From: Caballeronia hypogeia | GTDB taxonomy: Bacteria > Pseudomonadota > Gammaproteobacteria > Burkholderiales > Burkholderiaceae | Reading direction: 5' to 3' | DNA: 64,000 nucleotides | Assembly (NCBI RefSeq): GCF_001544875.2 | Contig: NZ_FCOA02000026.1 | Span: forward strand, 1-64,000 | Shown here: in pieces, positions 1 to 7,399 of the stretch | Layout of the letters: each line of letters begins with the position of its first letter | Numbering within the stretch: the stretch's first letter is position 1 | Program-made: the position numbers and the translations under genes | Notes under the pieces: generated by a model | The model's input: the letters and a program-made list of their open reading frames with translations, nothing else | Told to the model about the DNA's origin: nothing | Databases searched by the model: none

Positions 1-129
1 GCTGTTGATACTGAGTTCTTTCGTGCATCGCAACACCTTATACGAAACAGGTGTTGCACTTCAGATTTGAGGCCGCCAGCTCAATATACTTTCCAACAAA
101 AGATCGCTCACCCCGTAGAACCGTGCTGA

Positions 130-880
130 CCTCGTTTCCGGAGTCGCTCTTGTACTTCAAGATATCTGCAGGACGAAAAGAAGTCGTATTCGGTGGCAAC
201 GGGCTTTCTTGCTGACGCGTGCCATGTCCTTACGAACGCACACGTCGTATCCAATCCGAAATGGGCAGACCGAAGCGCTATAACCTTCTCCGTAGGCCAG
301 ACAGGCGACAAAGAGAAGCCCTTCTCAATGCCATTTGTTTCTGGAACGGTCGTGGCCAGAGGCGACTATCGCCACAACAATGAGTCGGCGAACAACGATT
401 GGGCGGTTATTCGCCTCGTTCAGCCGGTCGGCAACGATGTCGGCTTCTTGCCACTTTTTCAGATAGACGTAAAGTTCATGAAGAACCGGCCAGTGATTAC
501 TGCCGGCTTTCCTGCGGAGAAAACACGCGACATGACCGACCTCTCCGTTTTGTACGGTGATTTGAGTTGTCGGCTGATAGGAATGCATACGTACGGATTT
601 CAAGCACACGCTTGTCAAGTCACACCAGTCAGTCCGGAGGACCCGTGCTTGAACCGAGACAACGGCCAGTATTACGCTATCGGGATGGTCGGCGGCGACA
701 CAGATTTCAACGGAATGGACAGAAGCGAACTCGATGCTCACGCAAACATTGCAGTGTCGTTCGATTCTGGTAAGGCAGACAGCGTTGAGAGCGAAGGCGA
801 CCGCATTGTCCAAGCACTTAAAGCGGACCAATGTGGAAATGTAGCGCGCGAAGCCAAGGTCAAGCCAACTGGGGGGCGTT
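130..880 (+). pseudogene. Frameshifted trypsin-like (S1) serine protease
   Basis: The frame running through position 193 encodes the start of a secreted-type trypsin fold: GFLADACHVLTNAHVV carries the catalytic His motif, and NNDWAVIRL (about 393-420) carries the Asp. The nucleophile motif is not in this frame, which reads VTPVSPEDPCLN at about 620-650. SQSGGPVL is instead present one frame away, and the original frame then resumes with NRDNGQYYAIGMVGG. Two compensating indels, near 627 and near 650, therefore replace the catalytic Ser segment. No credible start or signal peptide is visible, because an in-frame stop lies at 127-129. It is either an inactive remnant or affected by two sequencing errors. 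Composition is more AT-rich than the rest of the window. Confidence 0.65.
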
Positions 881-918
881 CGAACGACGTGGTGTTCGGT
901 CTTTTTCGTTACCCGCTA

Positions 919-1174
919 GGCGACCGCTTCGAGGTTGCGGGACACGAAAGCGCCTGCGCGAAAGATCTGGCCGAAGCCGTTCCCTGTCGATTCGCAGACG
1001 GTGACGCGCACGGCAGGAGGCGTGGAGTTCGAGGCAATGGTGAGCATCGACATGGCGCGCTTCCGGACCGATGAAGACACGCGGGCCAAAGTCATCGCTG
1101 CCGCGGATCGCGCGTTCCACCGCGCAAAGTCTCTCGGTGGTAACCAGCCTTGCTTCTCGCCGCCCGACGACAGA
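919..1174 (+). pseudogene. C-terminal remnant of a diguanylate cyclase (GGDEF) domain
   Basis: In the frame through 935 the translation PFPVDSQTVTRTAGGVEFEA, then ADRAFHRAKSLGGNQPCF, matches the last strand and helix of GGDEF domains (family pattern: vTvSiGvA, then ADrALYrAKslGrNq). The GGDEF signature itself is absent and a TAG lies in frame at about 917, so only about 80 codons of the domain tail survive. It directly follows the broken protease, so two unrelated coding remnants are juxtaposed. Confidence 0.6.
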
Positions 1175-1673
1175 CTCAGTCGATGCTTCGCTTTGAACGC
1201 CTGCGCCGCCGATGCCGCCGCATCCACATCTTTCAATGTGTCCGATGGCGTATCGGTCGAACGTGTCTGCTTGCCTGCCGCGTCCGCATACAGCGCCATC
1301 AAGATGCGAAAGACGTCTATGCCCCAGTCGAACGCCGTCCTGCCGGCCATGAACCGCCGGTCGAGGTCGCCATGCAGTTGGAATAGCCAAGGTCTCGTCC
1401 GCAATCGCTTAATGGCTGGTTTCCGGCTAGCAAATTGCCGGTGGCTCCGCCTCAACCCGGCCAGGAAGCGGCATTCGCTCGTACCGTTGCTCCGAGATTC
1501 AGGCATCGATTGCAAACAGGAAGCGGCCATTCAATTAAATTGAGCCTCCGCTGCAGGTCTGCGCTTTCGACGGAACGAGCCGCCCGAAATGTCTGCGCGC
1601 GGCTCGTTCCGTCAAGCGCTTGCTCACGTTGGGACTCTTCGTAGCACCGCGAAGCATGACGCTTAGCGTGCGC
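1175..1673. other. Gene-poor stretch with weak remnant and a long inverted repeat
   Basis: No intact gene is supported. On the minus strand at about 1230-1400 a short stretch (FDWGIDVFRILMALYADAAG) weakly resembles the C-terminal helix of Gfo/Idh-type oxidoreductases, but there is no NAD-binding part, so I do not call a gene. The right half holds the inverted repeat listed separately. Confidence 0.4.
1561..1619. repeat. Long imperfect inverted repeat (possible terminator or element end)
   Basis: GACGGAACGAGCCGC (1569-1583) and its exact reverse complement (1599-1613) flank a 15-base loop. After a 2-base bulge the stem extends with GCGCTT (1561-1566) against AAGCGC (1614-1619), giving 21 paired positions. 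No T-run follows on either strand. It lies between the decayed genes and the 3' end of the leftward Cache gene, so it may end that transcript, or it may mark a lost small mobile element. Confidence 0.6.
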
Positions 1674-2219
1674 TCACTGCGCTTTCGGATAGCCTACGTA
1701 GTAGATACCGATGACGGTCCCGCTAGAATCGCGTATAGGATCATAGCCAGTCACATAGGGTTTGCCGAGAATGTCAGCATCACCATAGTAGGCACTGCCG
1801 CTGCGAATGGCGGCAATTGCCTTGCCCTTCGGATCGAGGACAGTCCCGATGGCTCTCGATCCGTCGGCTTTCTGCACGTTTGTTGCCACACGGACGAAGT
1901 CATCGCCGCTTTTCACGAACAACGATGCAGTGCCGCCCATAGCCTGCTTAACCTCATCGACCACGGCGAAGTTGTTATTCATCTTCGTTCCACCAAAGTA
2001 CAACGCCGGCACCTGCTTTCCGGCAACGGAGTCCTCGCCTTTTACGACCGGTCCGCCCAATTCCGCCGTCTTACTCTTAAGCAAAGCCATGGCTTGCTTG
2101 ACGGACTCTGGTGACTGCGCGCGACTACTCGTAGGGAATAAAAAAACGGATGTTCCTATCAAGCATAGTGCCATAAGAATAATGCGGAAAAGAAAACTGC
2201 CACTTGTCCTGTTTTCCAT
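1674..2219 (-). CDS. Exported single-Cache-domain protein
   Basis: 181 residues. An N-terminal signal segment (hydrophobic FLFRIILMALCLIGTSVFLF) ends near SSRAQS, followed by one Cache_3/Cache_2-type domain: SVKQAMALLKSKTAELGG, then SLFVKSGDDFVRVATNV and the closing SAYYGDADILGKPYVTGYDPI / GIYYVGYPKAQ. Such domains normally form the periplasmic small-molecule pocket of chemoreceptors and kinases. Here there is no second membrane helix and no signalling domain, so it is probably a free periplasmic or anchored ligand binder. ATG at 2219 is preferred over TTG at 2234 because GGAG lies 9 bases upstream of that ATG, inside the longer frame. Confidence 0.8.
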   Translation of the reverse strand: MENRTSGSFLFRIILMALCLIGTSVFLFPTSSRAQSPESVKQAMALLKSKTAELGGPVVKGEDSVAGKQVPALYFGGTKMNNNFAVVDEVKQAMGGTASLFVKSGDDFVRVATNVQKADGSRAIGTVLDPKGKAIAAIRSGSAYYGDADILGKPYVTGYDPIRDSSGTVIGIYYVGYPKAQ

Positions 2220-2842
2220 GATGTCGTTCTCCAATTGGCGTTACGGATCCCGTGGGGCGGAGACCTGCCCATGACGGGCAGGAAACCTATTGAGTGCTCG
2301 AAGTTGTCAAGGCCGATTGATCCATATCAGTCTAAGTCGGCTTTAATTGAAATTTGCTTTGGCGATCAGGCGGGTTTTATTTCGGCGCTTACAGGTTGTG
2401 CTGTCGCGGCCGGCTGATGGGGTTCGGGTTCGGTCACCCGGCCCAACTGCGCAAAGAGATATGGCGCGACGCTTACACGGGGAGAAGTCAGGTTTAGCGG
2501 CAGCACGCAGCTTTGCGTGAGGCGGAAAATGTCGTCCTCTCATACGCGAACAGCCGCTGTGCCTTGGCGATCGGCCACTGACATCGCGCCGAATTGATGG
2601 GCTGTTGTGGGTCGGGTACAGTCACCCGAAACGGATGTAGCTGAGATGGGCGAGAAGCGCTTTGCTCAAGCGAAAACTCAGAAGGAGGAAGAGCGCTTCC
2701 GCGTCTCTTCATAGCCAGGATCTGCGCATCGTTGAGAAGCGTACTGATCTGTAATGCACGATTCGGCTCATCAGAAAGCCTCGCGAGTTCTTCCGAACCT
2801 GACGGCTCGCAGTGGCGCAACGGGTGCGCCTCTGGCTCTTCG
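2220..2842. other. Intergenic region with leader hairpin and two diverged repeat copies
   Basis: No gene is supported. Close to the Cache gene start is a 7-bp hairpin, CCTGCCC (2264-2270) pairing with GGGCAGG (2276-2282), and a weak leftward promoter candidate (TTGACA read on minus at 2310-2305, TAGGTT at 2289-2284, spacer only 15). Further right, two related segments at 2415-2440 and 2595-2628 share TGATGG and a GGGT(C/T)nGGT(A/T)C(A/G)GTCACCCG-like end, and look like decayed copies of one repeat. Confidence 0.4.
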
Positions 2843-3865
2843 TCAAAACTTCGTGTAGTAAATGTAATGCATCGCGGTGATGGGTTCGATTTCGTTCGGC
2901 CCGATCCCGTCAATAGCGGGCAACAGATTGTTGTTGGCGTCGGTGGCCGGCTCGATCCGCGCGCGCACATCCTCCCCGCCGAGAGCACTGCCGATTGCAT
3001 CATTTACGTTGCCGATGGCGCCCGCGAATCCCTTGCCCACGTTATTGGCGGCGTCAAGATAGTCGGGCTTCGCGCCGAGCGCCAGAGAGTTCATCAACTC
3101 GATTCCAATGCGCGCGCCGACGTCGTGAGCAAGCTCGCTGGCATTTTGCGTGTGCGCTTTGGCCACCAATGATTGTTTGCCGATGGAAACTACCTTGCCT
3201 TCGAGCATGAATTCGACACCAAAGTAGTCGGTACCGTAGACAGGAACCGCGCGGGCATACCACGGGCGCGCATGGAACCATCGAACTTGGACGATCATTT
3301 CGCCGCGATGCCGGAAGATACCCCCATCGCCCTCGTAGCCATCAATGAACTGGGCCACCGCCTTCTCGTAGGCCTCTCCTTCGCAACCGACCGGGCACGG
3401 CAGCACTTTGAGTTTCGGCATGTAGCCGATGTAGCCGGTGACTACGTGCTTGACCGCCTTGCCGCCTTCAGCATAACCGCGCAACATTTCTTCGTTGACG
3501 ATCTCGGGCATGTTCGGGCTCGGCCGAAAGAACGCCGCCTCTTTAGACGTCCGGGCGATATATGCCAACTTCATCGGATTCGATTCCGTCACCACGCCCT
3601 CGGGCAGCGCAGCCATCGCTGCTGCACTGCTGGCGGGCTGCGACGGAGTAGCTGCGAACGCCACGTTGTTGACCGCATTCGCCAGAGGCTCCGGCGTGTC
3701 CAGTGTTGCAACCGGCGCCGAAACCGAAACTGTTCTGGCAGGCTGCGCAGGAGCAGCTACGACCGCCACATTTTTCGCCGCATCCCCCGTTGCCGCAGTC
3801 GCGGATTCTTGACTCATTCCGCTCAATGATGCCAACCCCAGGACCAGCCCAAATTTTGCTTTCAT
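2843..3865 (-). CDS. Exported protein of unknown function
   Basis: 340 residues. I do not recognise the family. The N-terminus (MKAKFGLVLGLASLSGMSQ) looks like a weak export signal. Residues about 20-90 are Ala/Pro/Val-rich and repetitive, with AVVAAPAQPARTVSV and later AFAATPSQPASSAA, as in a flexible linker. A folded part from about 95 to 340 has several aromatic residues (GYIGYMPKLKVLPCPVGCEG, QVRWFHARPWYARAV) and one close Cys pair (PCPVGC). GGAG sits 5 bases before the ATG. It is the last of three leftward exported proteins (5148 to 2843), so an envelope role is the only reasonable inference. Confidence 0.7.
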   Translation of the reverse strand: MKAKFGLVLGLASLSGMSQESATAATGDAAKNVAVVAAPAQPARTVSVSAPVATLDTPEPLANAVNNVAFAATPSQPASSAAAMAALPEGVVTESNPMKLAYIARTSKEAAFFRPSPNMPEIVNEEMLRGYAEGGKAVKHVVTGYIGYMPKLKVLPCPVGCEGEAYEKAVAQFIDGYEGDGGIFRHRGEMIVQVRWFHARPWYARAVPVYGTDYFGVEFMLEGKVVSIGKQSLVAKAHTQNASELAHDVGARIGIELMNSLALGAKPDYLDAANNVGKGFAGAIGNVNDAIGSALGGEDVRARIEPATDANNNLLPAIDGIGPNEIEPITAMHYIYYTKF

Positions 3866-3909
3866 TCGTTCTCCGGTTCGATCTATTGGTCTTTGGTATT
3901 TCTTACACG

Positions 3910-4455
3910 TTAATTGACTTCGCCGTGTTCGAACGCATCGAGTTTTTGCGTCGCCTGTTCCGGGCGGATACTCTGAATGGCTGCGGTCGTTTTGTCGACG
4001 TCATAACCCACCGGCGTTTTTCCGGCGTTGGGATTATTTCCAAACAGGATCCGGAAGACTTGCATGGCAACCTTGTTGCCTCTGAAAGCGCTGGTGCAGA
4101 CGGTTTTCTCGCTGGTTTCCTCGGCTTCGAACGAATTGCAGTTGATGATGTTGTCACTGAAGTAATTCGTCCACTGCTGGAAGTCACTGCTCACGAGAAA
4201 CGGTTCGGCTTCGTCGTTTCGATTCAGCGTAGGCCTGCGATCCGTCACGCGTTCGACATCCCAGTGATTTCCATTCTTACGAATAACCACGTAGACGAAT
4301 TTCGTCGGGGCGCGGTCGCTACTGCTGAAACTCCACGAATTATTCTTCTCAAGCGTCGCCGCGGGTTTTGGAGATGATGCGGCATCGTCTGCAAAGGCAT
4401 ATAAGGACGGAACAACGGTTGCGAGCAATACGAGAAGCCACTTGGATGCTTTCAT
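3910..4455 (-). CDS. Exported protein of unknown function
   Basis: 181 residues from the preferred ATG at 4455, where MKASKWLLVLLATVVPSLYAFA is a clear signal peptide with cleavage near FADD. A longer frame starts at 4503 but would bury the signal. The mature part has a strand-rich start (APTKFVYVVIRKNGNHWDVERVT) and two Cys, in NIINCNSF and KTVCTSAF, that could form a disulfide. No family recognised. It lies between two other exported proteins on the same strand, 99 bases after the lipoprotein gene and 44 bases before the next gene. Middle gene of a probable operon. Confidence 0.7.
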   Translation of the reverse strand: MKASKWLLVLLATVVPSLYAFADDAASSPKPAATLEKNNSWSFSSSDRAPTKFVYVVIRKNGNHWDVERVTDRRPTLNRNDEAEPFLVSSDFQQWTNYFSDNIINCNSFEAEETSEKTVCTSAFRGNKVAMQVFRILFGNNPNAGKTPVGYDVDKTTAAIQSIRPEQATQKLDAFEHGEVN

Positions 4456-4554
4456 GCGAGGTGCGAAGTTGGAGTGTGAGCCGGCCGGAGACAAGCGAGA
4501 CAAGCGAGACAGGCGCGTCGCCTGCCCGCTTAGCTTTCAAGGAAAGATGATGTC

Positions 4555-5148
4555 TTACTGCAGCTTGAACTGAGTGACCTGCTCGAACGCTCCGGCCTCA
4601 CGAAGCGCCATCTCCGGGTCTTCAACGACGCGAAGAAGATTCGTCTGCGGATCTTCCCATCTTCGATGGGCTTCGTAACTCATCTGACCAGCGACATAGA
4701 CCTTTGCGACGCCCGTCGGCACGAAGACATGCCCAAAGAAACTGCTGCAGGGGCTGTATTGGGACAGTTTTGCTCTACTGTGTTGATCGCAATTCATCAC
4801 GACCGTTTCGGTGTTGTAGAACGCACGGTCCGTGTAAGTGTGGAAATCACGCTGCGTAAAGTCCGGAGCATACTGAGTGCGGGAGCGATTGAAAACGATG
4901 CGCTCCTGGCGTTCATTTTGAATCGGCTGCCTTGAGGGCGAAACGTTGAGCAAACGATAATGACCGTCAGCAATATTCTTTTCGATCAGTACATAAATCC
5001 CGTTATCTCGATCCGCGGGACTCAGCATAGGCTTGACGAACCGATACGGCTTGCCATTGGCATTCAATACAGGAGGAAGCGGAGCAACGCATGCCGCGAG
5101 CGACGACAATGCTGCGATCGCAGAAACCAGGCGGACTGCTTTTTTCAT
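4555..5148 (-). CDS. Lipoprotein of unknown function
   Basis: 197 residues starting MKKAVRLVSAIAALSSLAACVAPLPP. The lipobox LAAC gives a lipidated Cys20 with Val/Ala following, so outer-membrane retention is expected. The mature domain shows alternating hydrophobic pattern (GIYVLIEKNIADGHYRLLNV) and two Cys (MNCDQ, SPCSSFF). The general layout (VYVLIEKN...HYRLLNVSP) recalls the neighbouring exported protein's FVYVVIRKNGNHWDVERVT, hinting that the two genes may be distant paralogues. It is the first gene of the leftward three-gene set, with a promoter candidate about 100 bases upstream. Function unknown. Confidence 0.75.
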   Translation of the reverse strand: MKKAVRLVSAIAALSSLAACVAPLPPVLNANGKPYRFVKPMLSPADRDNGIYVLIEKNIADGHYRLLNVSPSRQPIQNERQERIVFNRSRTQYAPDFTQRDFHTYTDRAFYNTETVVMNCDQHSRAKLSQYSPCSSFFGHVFVPTGVAKVYVAGQMSYEAHRRWEDPQTNLLRVVEDPEMALREAGAFEQVTQFKLQ

Positions 5149-5249
5149 GTGGTCTTTATAGATTTTAGAATATTTTTTGTAGTGCGAATGACAGGAGCGG
5201 CCGCGCGCGCAACCGTTGTTCAGATGCGCAATGCATTGAACATGCAGAT

Positions 5250-5277
5250 TCTATACCACTTGTAACTTTTTGTAAGT
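5250..5277 (-). promoter_or_regulatory. Candidate promoter for the exported-protein operon
   Basis: Read on the minus strand, ACTTAC (5277-5272) is followed after 16 bases by TATAGA (5255-5250). The spacer carries a second TTACAA, and CACTT/AAGTG form an inverted repeat around it. This would start transcription near 5243, about 95 bases before the lipoprotein ATG. AT-rich compared with the genes on either side. Confidence 0.35.
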
Positions 5278-5391
5278 GCCTGCGGAGAATAAACATGCGC
5301 AATCTTCTTGTCCGCCGTGGTCGGAAGATCGTCCAGGAAACGAAGTCGAAGAAACTGCTGACCGCGCGCCGGCGGGCGTCTTGTCAGGCTT

Positions 5392-6309
5392 TCACGACTT
5401 CTTCGGCGCGTGCTTCTCTAGCCGCGCGAAATGTTCGATCGCGAAGCGCCGCACTTTCTCTACCGCCGGATTCGTCTGCTCCTCGCTCCACACGAGGTCG
5501 ATGTCCGCGTGTGCCTCCTTTGTCCACAGCGGCCGGAATACGACTTCGGCGAAGCACAGTTCGCGTGCCGACGCGGGCACGATCGCCACGCCGATGCCCG
5601 CGCGGACCAGCGCCACGATGGTGTGCGTCTGGTCGATGTACTGCACATGATCCGTCTGCACGCCGCTCGCCGCGAAGAGTCCCGCGATGCGATCGTGGAA
5701 GTACTTCCCGCCGTCGTGCGAATACATGACGAAGGGCAGGCCGTCGAGATCCTTCGCGGCGATTGCGCGGCGCTTCGCCAGCGGATGCCCGGCCGGTATC
5801 GCGAGCTGCAACGGCTCGCGAGCGATACGCTGAAATTCCATGCCGCGCATGAAGAACTGCGCGCGCATGATGCCGAGGTCGATCTCGCGCGATTCCAGAG
5901 CCTTCACCTGCTGTAACGACACCATCTCCTTGAGCACGACCCGGATGCCCGGCAATTCGTCCCGCGCCGCCGCGATGAGACCCGGCATCAGGTGATAGCC
6001 CGACACGGCCGTGAAGCCCATGATCACCTGACCGGCATCGCCGCGCGCCACGCGCCGCGCCGAATCCGCGGCCTGCGTCGACAGTCGCAAGATCCGCACG
6101 GCGTCTTCGTAATACGTCTTGCCTGCAGCGGTCAACTTGACGCTGCGGCTGTTGCGCTCGAACAGCACGAGATCGAGCGCCTGTTCGAGCAACTGGATCT
6201 GTCGCGAGAGCGGCGGCTGCGTCATGAAGAGCCGCGCGGCGGCACGCCCGAAGTGCAATTCCTCCGCGACGGCTACGAAACAGCGCAGTTGATTCAGCTC
6301 GATGATCAT
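5392..6309 (-). CDS. LysR-family transcriptional regulator
   Basis: 305 residues. The N-terminal winged helix-turn-helix is clear: LRCFVAVAEELHFGRAAARL, then MTQPPLSRQIQLLEQAL. The 'EELHFGRAA' form is that of the CbnR/BenM/CatM subgroup. The effector domain runs from about residue 90 to the end (VIMGFTAVSGYHLMPGLI and a second lobe from GLPFVMYSHDGG). It is divergent from the 2-hydroxyacid dehydrogenase with 102 bases between starts, containing a GATCGAT/ATCGATC inverted repeat. LysR proteins usually control the divergent gene, so the dehydrogenase-transporter pair is the likely target. Effector unknown. Confidence 0.9.
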   Translation of the reverse strand: MIIELNQLRCFVAVAEELHFGRAAARLFMTQPPLSRQIQLLEQALDLVLFERNSRSVKLTAAGKTYYEDAVRILRLSTQAADSARRVARGDAGQVIMGFTAVSGYHLMPGLIAAARDELPGIRVVLKEMVSLQQVKALESREIDLGIMRAQFFMRGMEFQRIAREPLQLAIPAGHPLAKRRAIAAKDLDGLPFVMYSHDGGKYFHDRIAGLFAASGVQTDHVQYIDQTHTIVALVRAGIGVAIVPASARELCFAEVVFRPLWTKEAHADIDLVWSEEQTNPAVEKVRRFAIEHFARLEKHAPKKS

Positions 6310-6324
6310 GTCAATTTAGGTATT

Positions 6325-6360
6325 GATCGATGCGGAATATAGCTTAGACCTCAATCGATC
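6325..6360. promoter_or_regulatory. Candidate LysR operator
   Basis: GATCGAT (6325-6331) and ATCGATC (6354-6360) form a 7-bp inverted repeat with 22 bases between arms, placed centrally between the divergent LysR and dehydrogenase genes. Each arm is itself within an ATCGAT palindrome. Confidence 0.35.
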
Positions 6361-6411
6361 GCCTGAATATACTGACTTCCGAGATAAGCCGACCTTCTTC
6401 GAGGAAACAGA

Positions 6412-7347
6412 ATGTCCGACGTGCTGCTGATCAATCCCGTGCTCCCGTCGCTCGACCGCGAACTGAGGGCGCGCTACGCGGTGCATCGCTATTACGAGCA
6501 CGCCGACAAGACCGCTTTCCTGCACGAGGTCGCGGACCGCATCGGTGGCGTGGTGACGGGCGGCGCGACCGGGATCAGCAACGAGCTGATGGATGCGCTG
6601 CCGTCGCTGAAGATCGTCGCGATCAACGGCATCGGCACCGACGCGGTCGATCTCGCGCATGCCCGCGCGCGCGGCATCCACGTATCGACGACGCCGGGCG
6701 TGCTCACCGACGACGTCGCCGATCTCGCCATCGGCCTGCTGATCTCGGCGTGCCGCGGCCTGTGCGTCGGCGATTCGTACGTGCGCGACGGCGAGTGGGG
6801 CAAGAGCGGTCTGCCGCTCGCGCGCAAGTTCAGCGGCATGAAGGTGGGCATCGTCGGGCTGGGGCGCGTGGGACGCGCGATCGCGGCGCGTGCGTCGGCG
6901 TTCGGCTGTCCGATCGCCTACACGGATCTGCGCGAAATCCCCGCTTTGCGCTATCGCTTCGTCGCCGATCTGCGCGACCTCGCGCGTGAATCCGAGGCGC
7001 TGATTCTCGCTGCATCGGCGGACGACGCGGAAGGCATCGTCGATGCAGCCGTGCTCGATGCGCTCGGCCCGGACGGTTATCTCATCAACGTCGCGCGCGG
7101 CAGGCTCGTCAACGAGGCGGACCTCGTGCGCGCGCTGCTGGAAAAGCGCATCGCGGGAGCGGGCCTGGACGTGTTCGTCGACGAGCCCAACGTGCCCGCC
7201 GAGCTTTTCACGCTGAAAAACGTCGTGCTGCAGCCGCATCGCGCGAGCGCGACCGTGCAGACGCGCGCCGCCATGGGCGAGATCGTGCTCGCGAGTCTCG
7301 CCGCCAGCTTTGCGGGCGAGAGGCCAGAGACCAGCGTCACGCCCTGA
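6412..7347 (+). CDS. D-2-hydroxyacid dehydrogenase
   Basis: 311 residues. NAD(P)-dependent reduction of a 2-oxoacid (glyoxylate/hydroxypyruvate type). The nucleotide-binding motif GLGRVG lies at 149-154, substrate-binding Asn/Gly in INGIGTD at about 71-77, and the catalytic trio is Arg229 (INVARG), Glu258 (VFVDEP) and His276 (LQPHRAS). The usual Trp near the C-terminal His is replaced by Arg (QPHRAS). AGGAAACAG precedes the ATG. It is followed after 52 bases by an organic-acid MFS carrier, so the pair probably imports and converts a sugar acid or hydroxyacid under the divergent LysR regulator. Confidence 0.9.
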   Translation: MSDVLLINPVLPSLDRELRARYAVHRYYEHADKTAFLHEVADRIGGVVTGGATGISNELMDALPSLKIVAINGIGTDAVDLAHARARGIHVSTTPGVLTDDVADLAIGLLISACRGLCVGDSYVRDGEWGKSGLPLARKFSGMKVGIVGLGRVGRAIAARASAFGCPIAYTDLREIPALRYRFVADLRDLARESEALILAASADDAEGIVDAAVLDALGPDGYLINVARGRLVNEADLVRALLEKRIAGAGLDVFVDEPNVPAELFTLKNVVLQPHRASATVQTRAAMGEIVLASLAASFAGERPETSVTP

Positions 7348-7399
7348 CCCGGCATCGCCCGAACCATAACCATCCCGACAAGACTTGGGAGGAGACACC

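Noticed and set aside
916-1530. Leftward frame with weak Gfo/Idh-like C-terminal pattern.
   Set aside because: Only about 40 residues look right and no NAD-binding part is present. Kept as a remark, not as a gene.
5295-5729. Rightward frame with GGAG 8 bases before an ATG, giving a very basic peptide (MRNLLVRRGRKIV...).
   Set aside because: Most of it is antisense to the LysR gene and its composition is that of a shadow frame. The first 30 codons could be a real small protein, but nothing supports it beyond the ribosome site.
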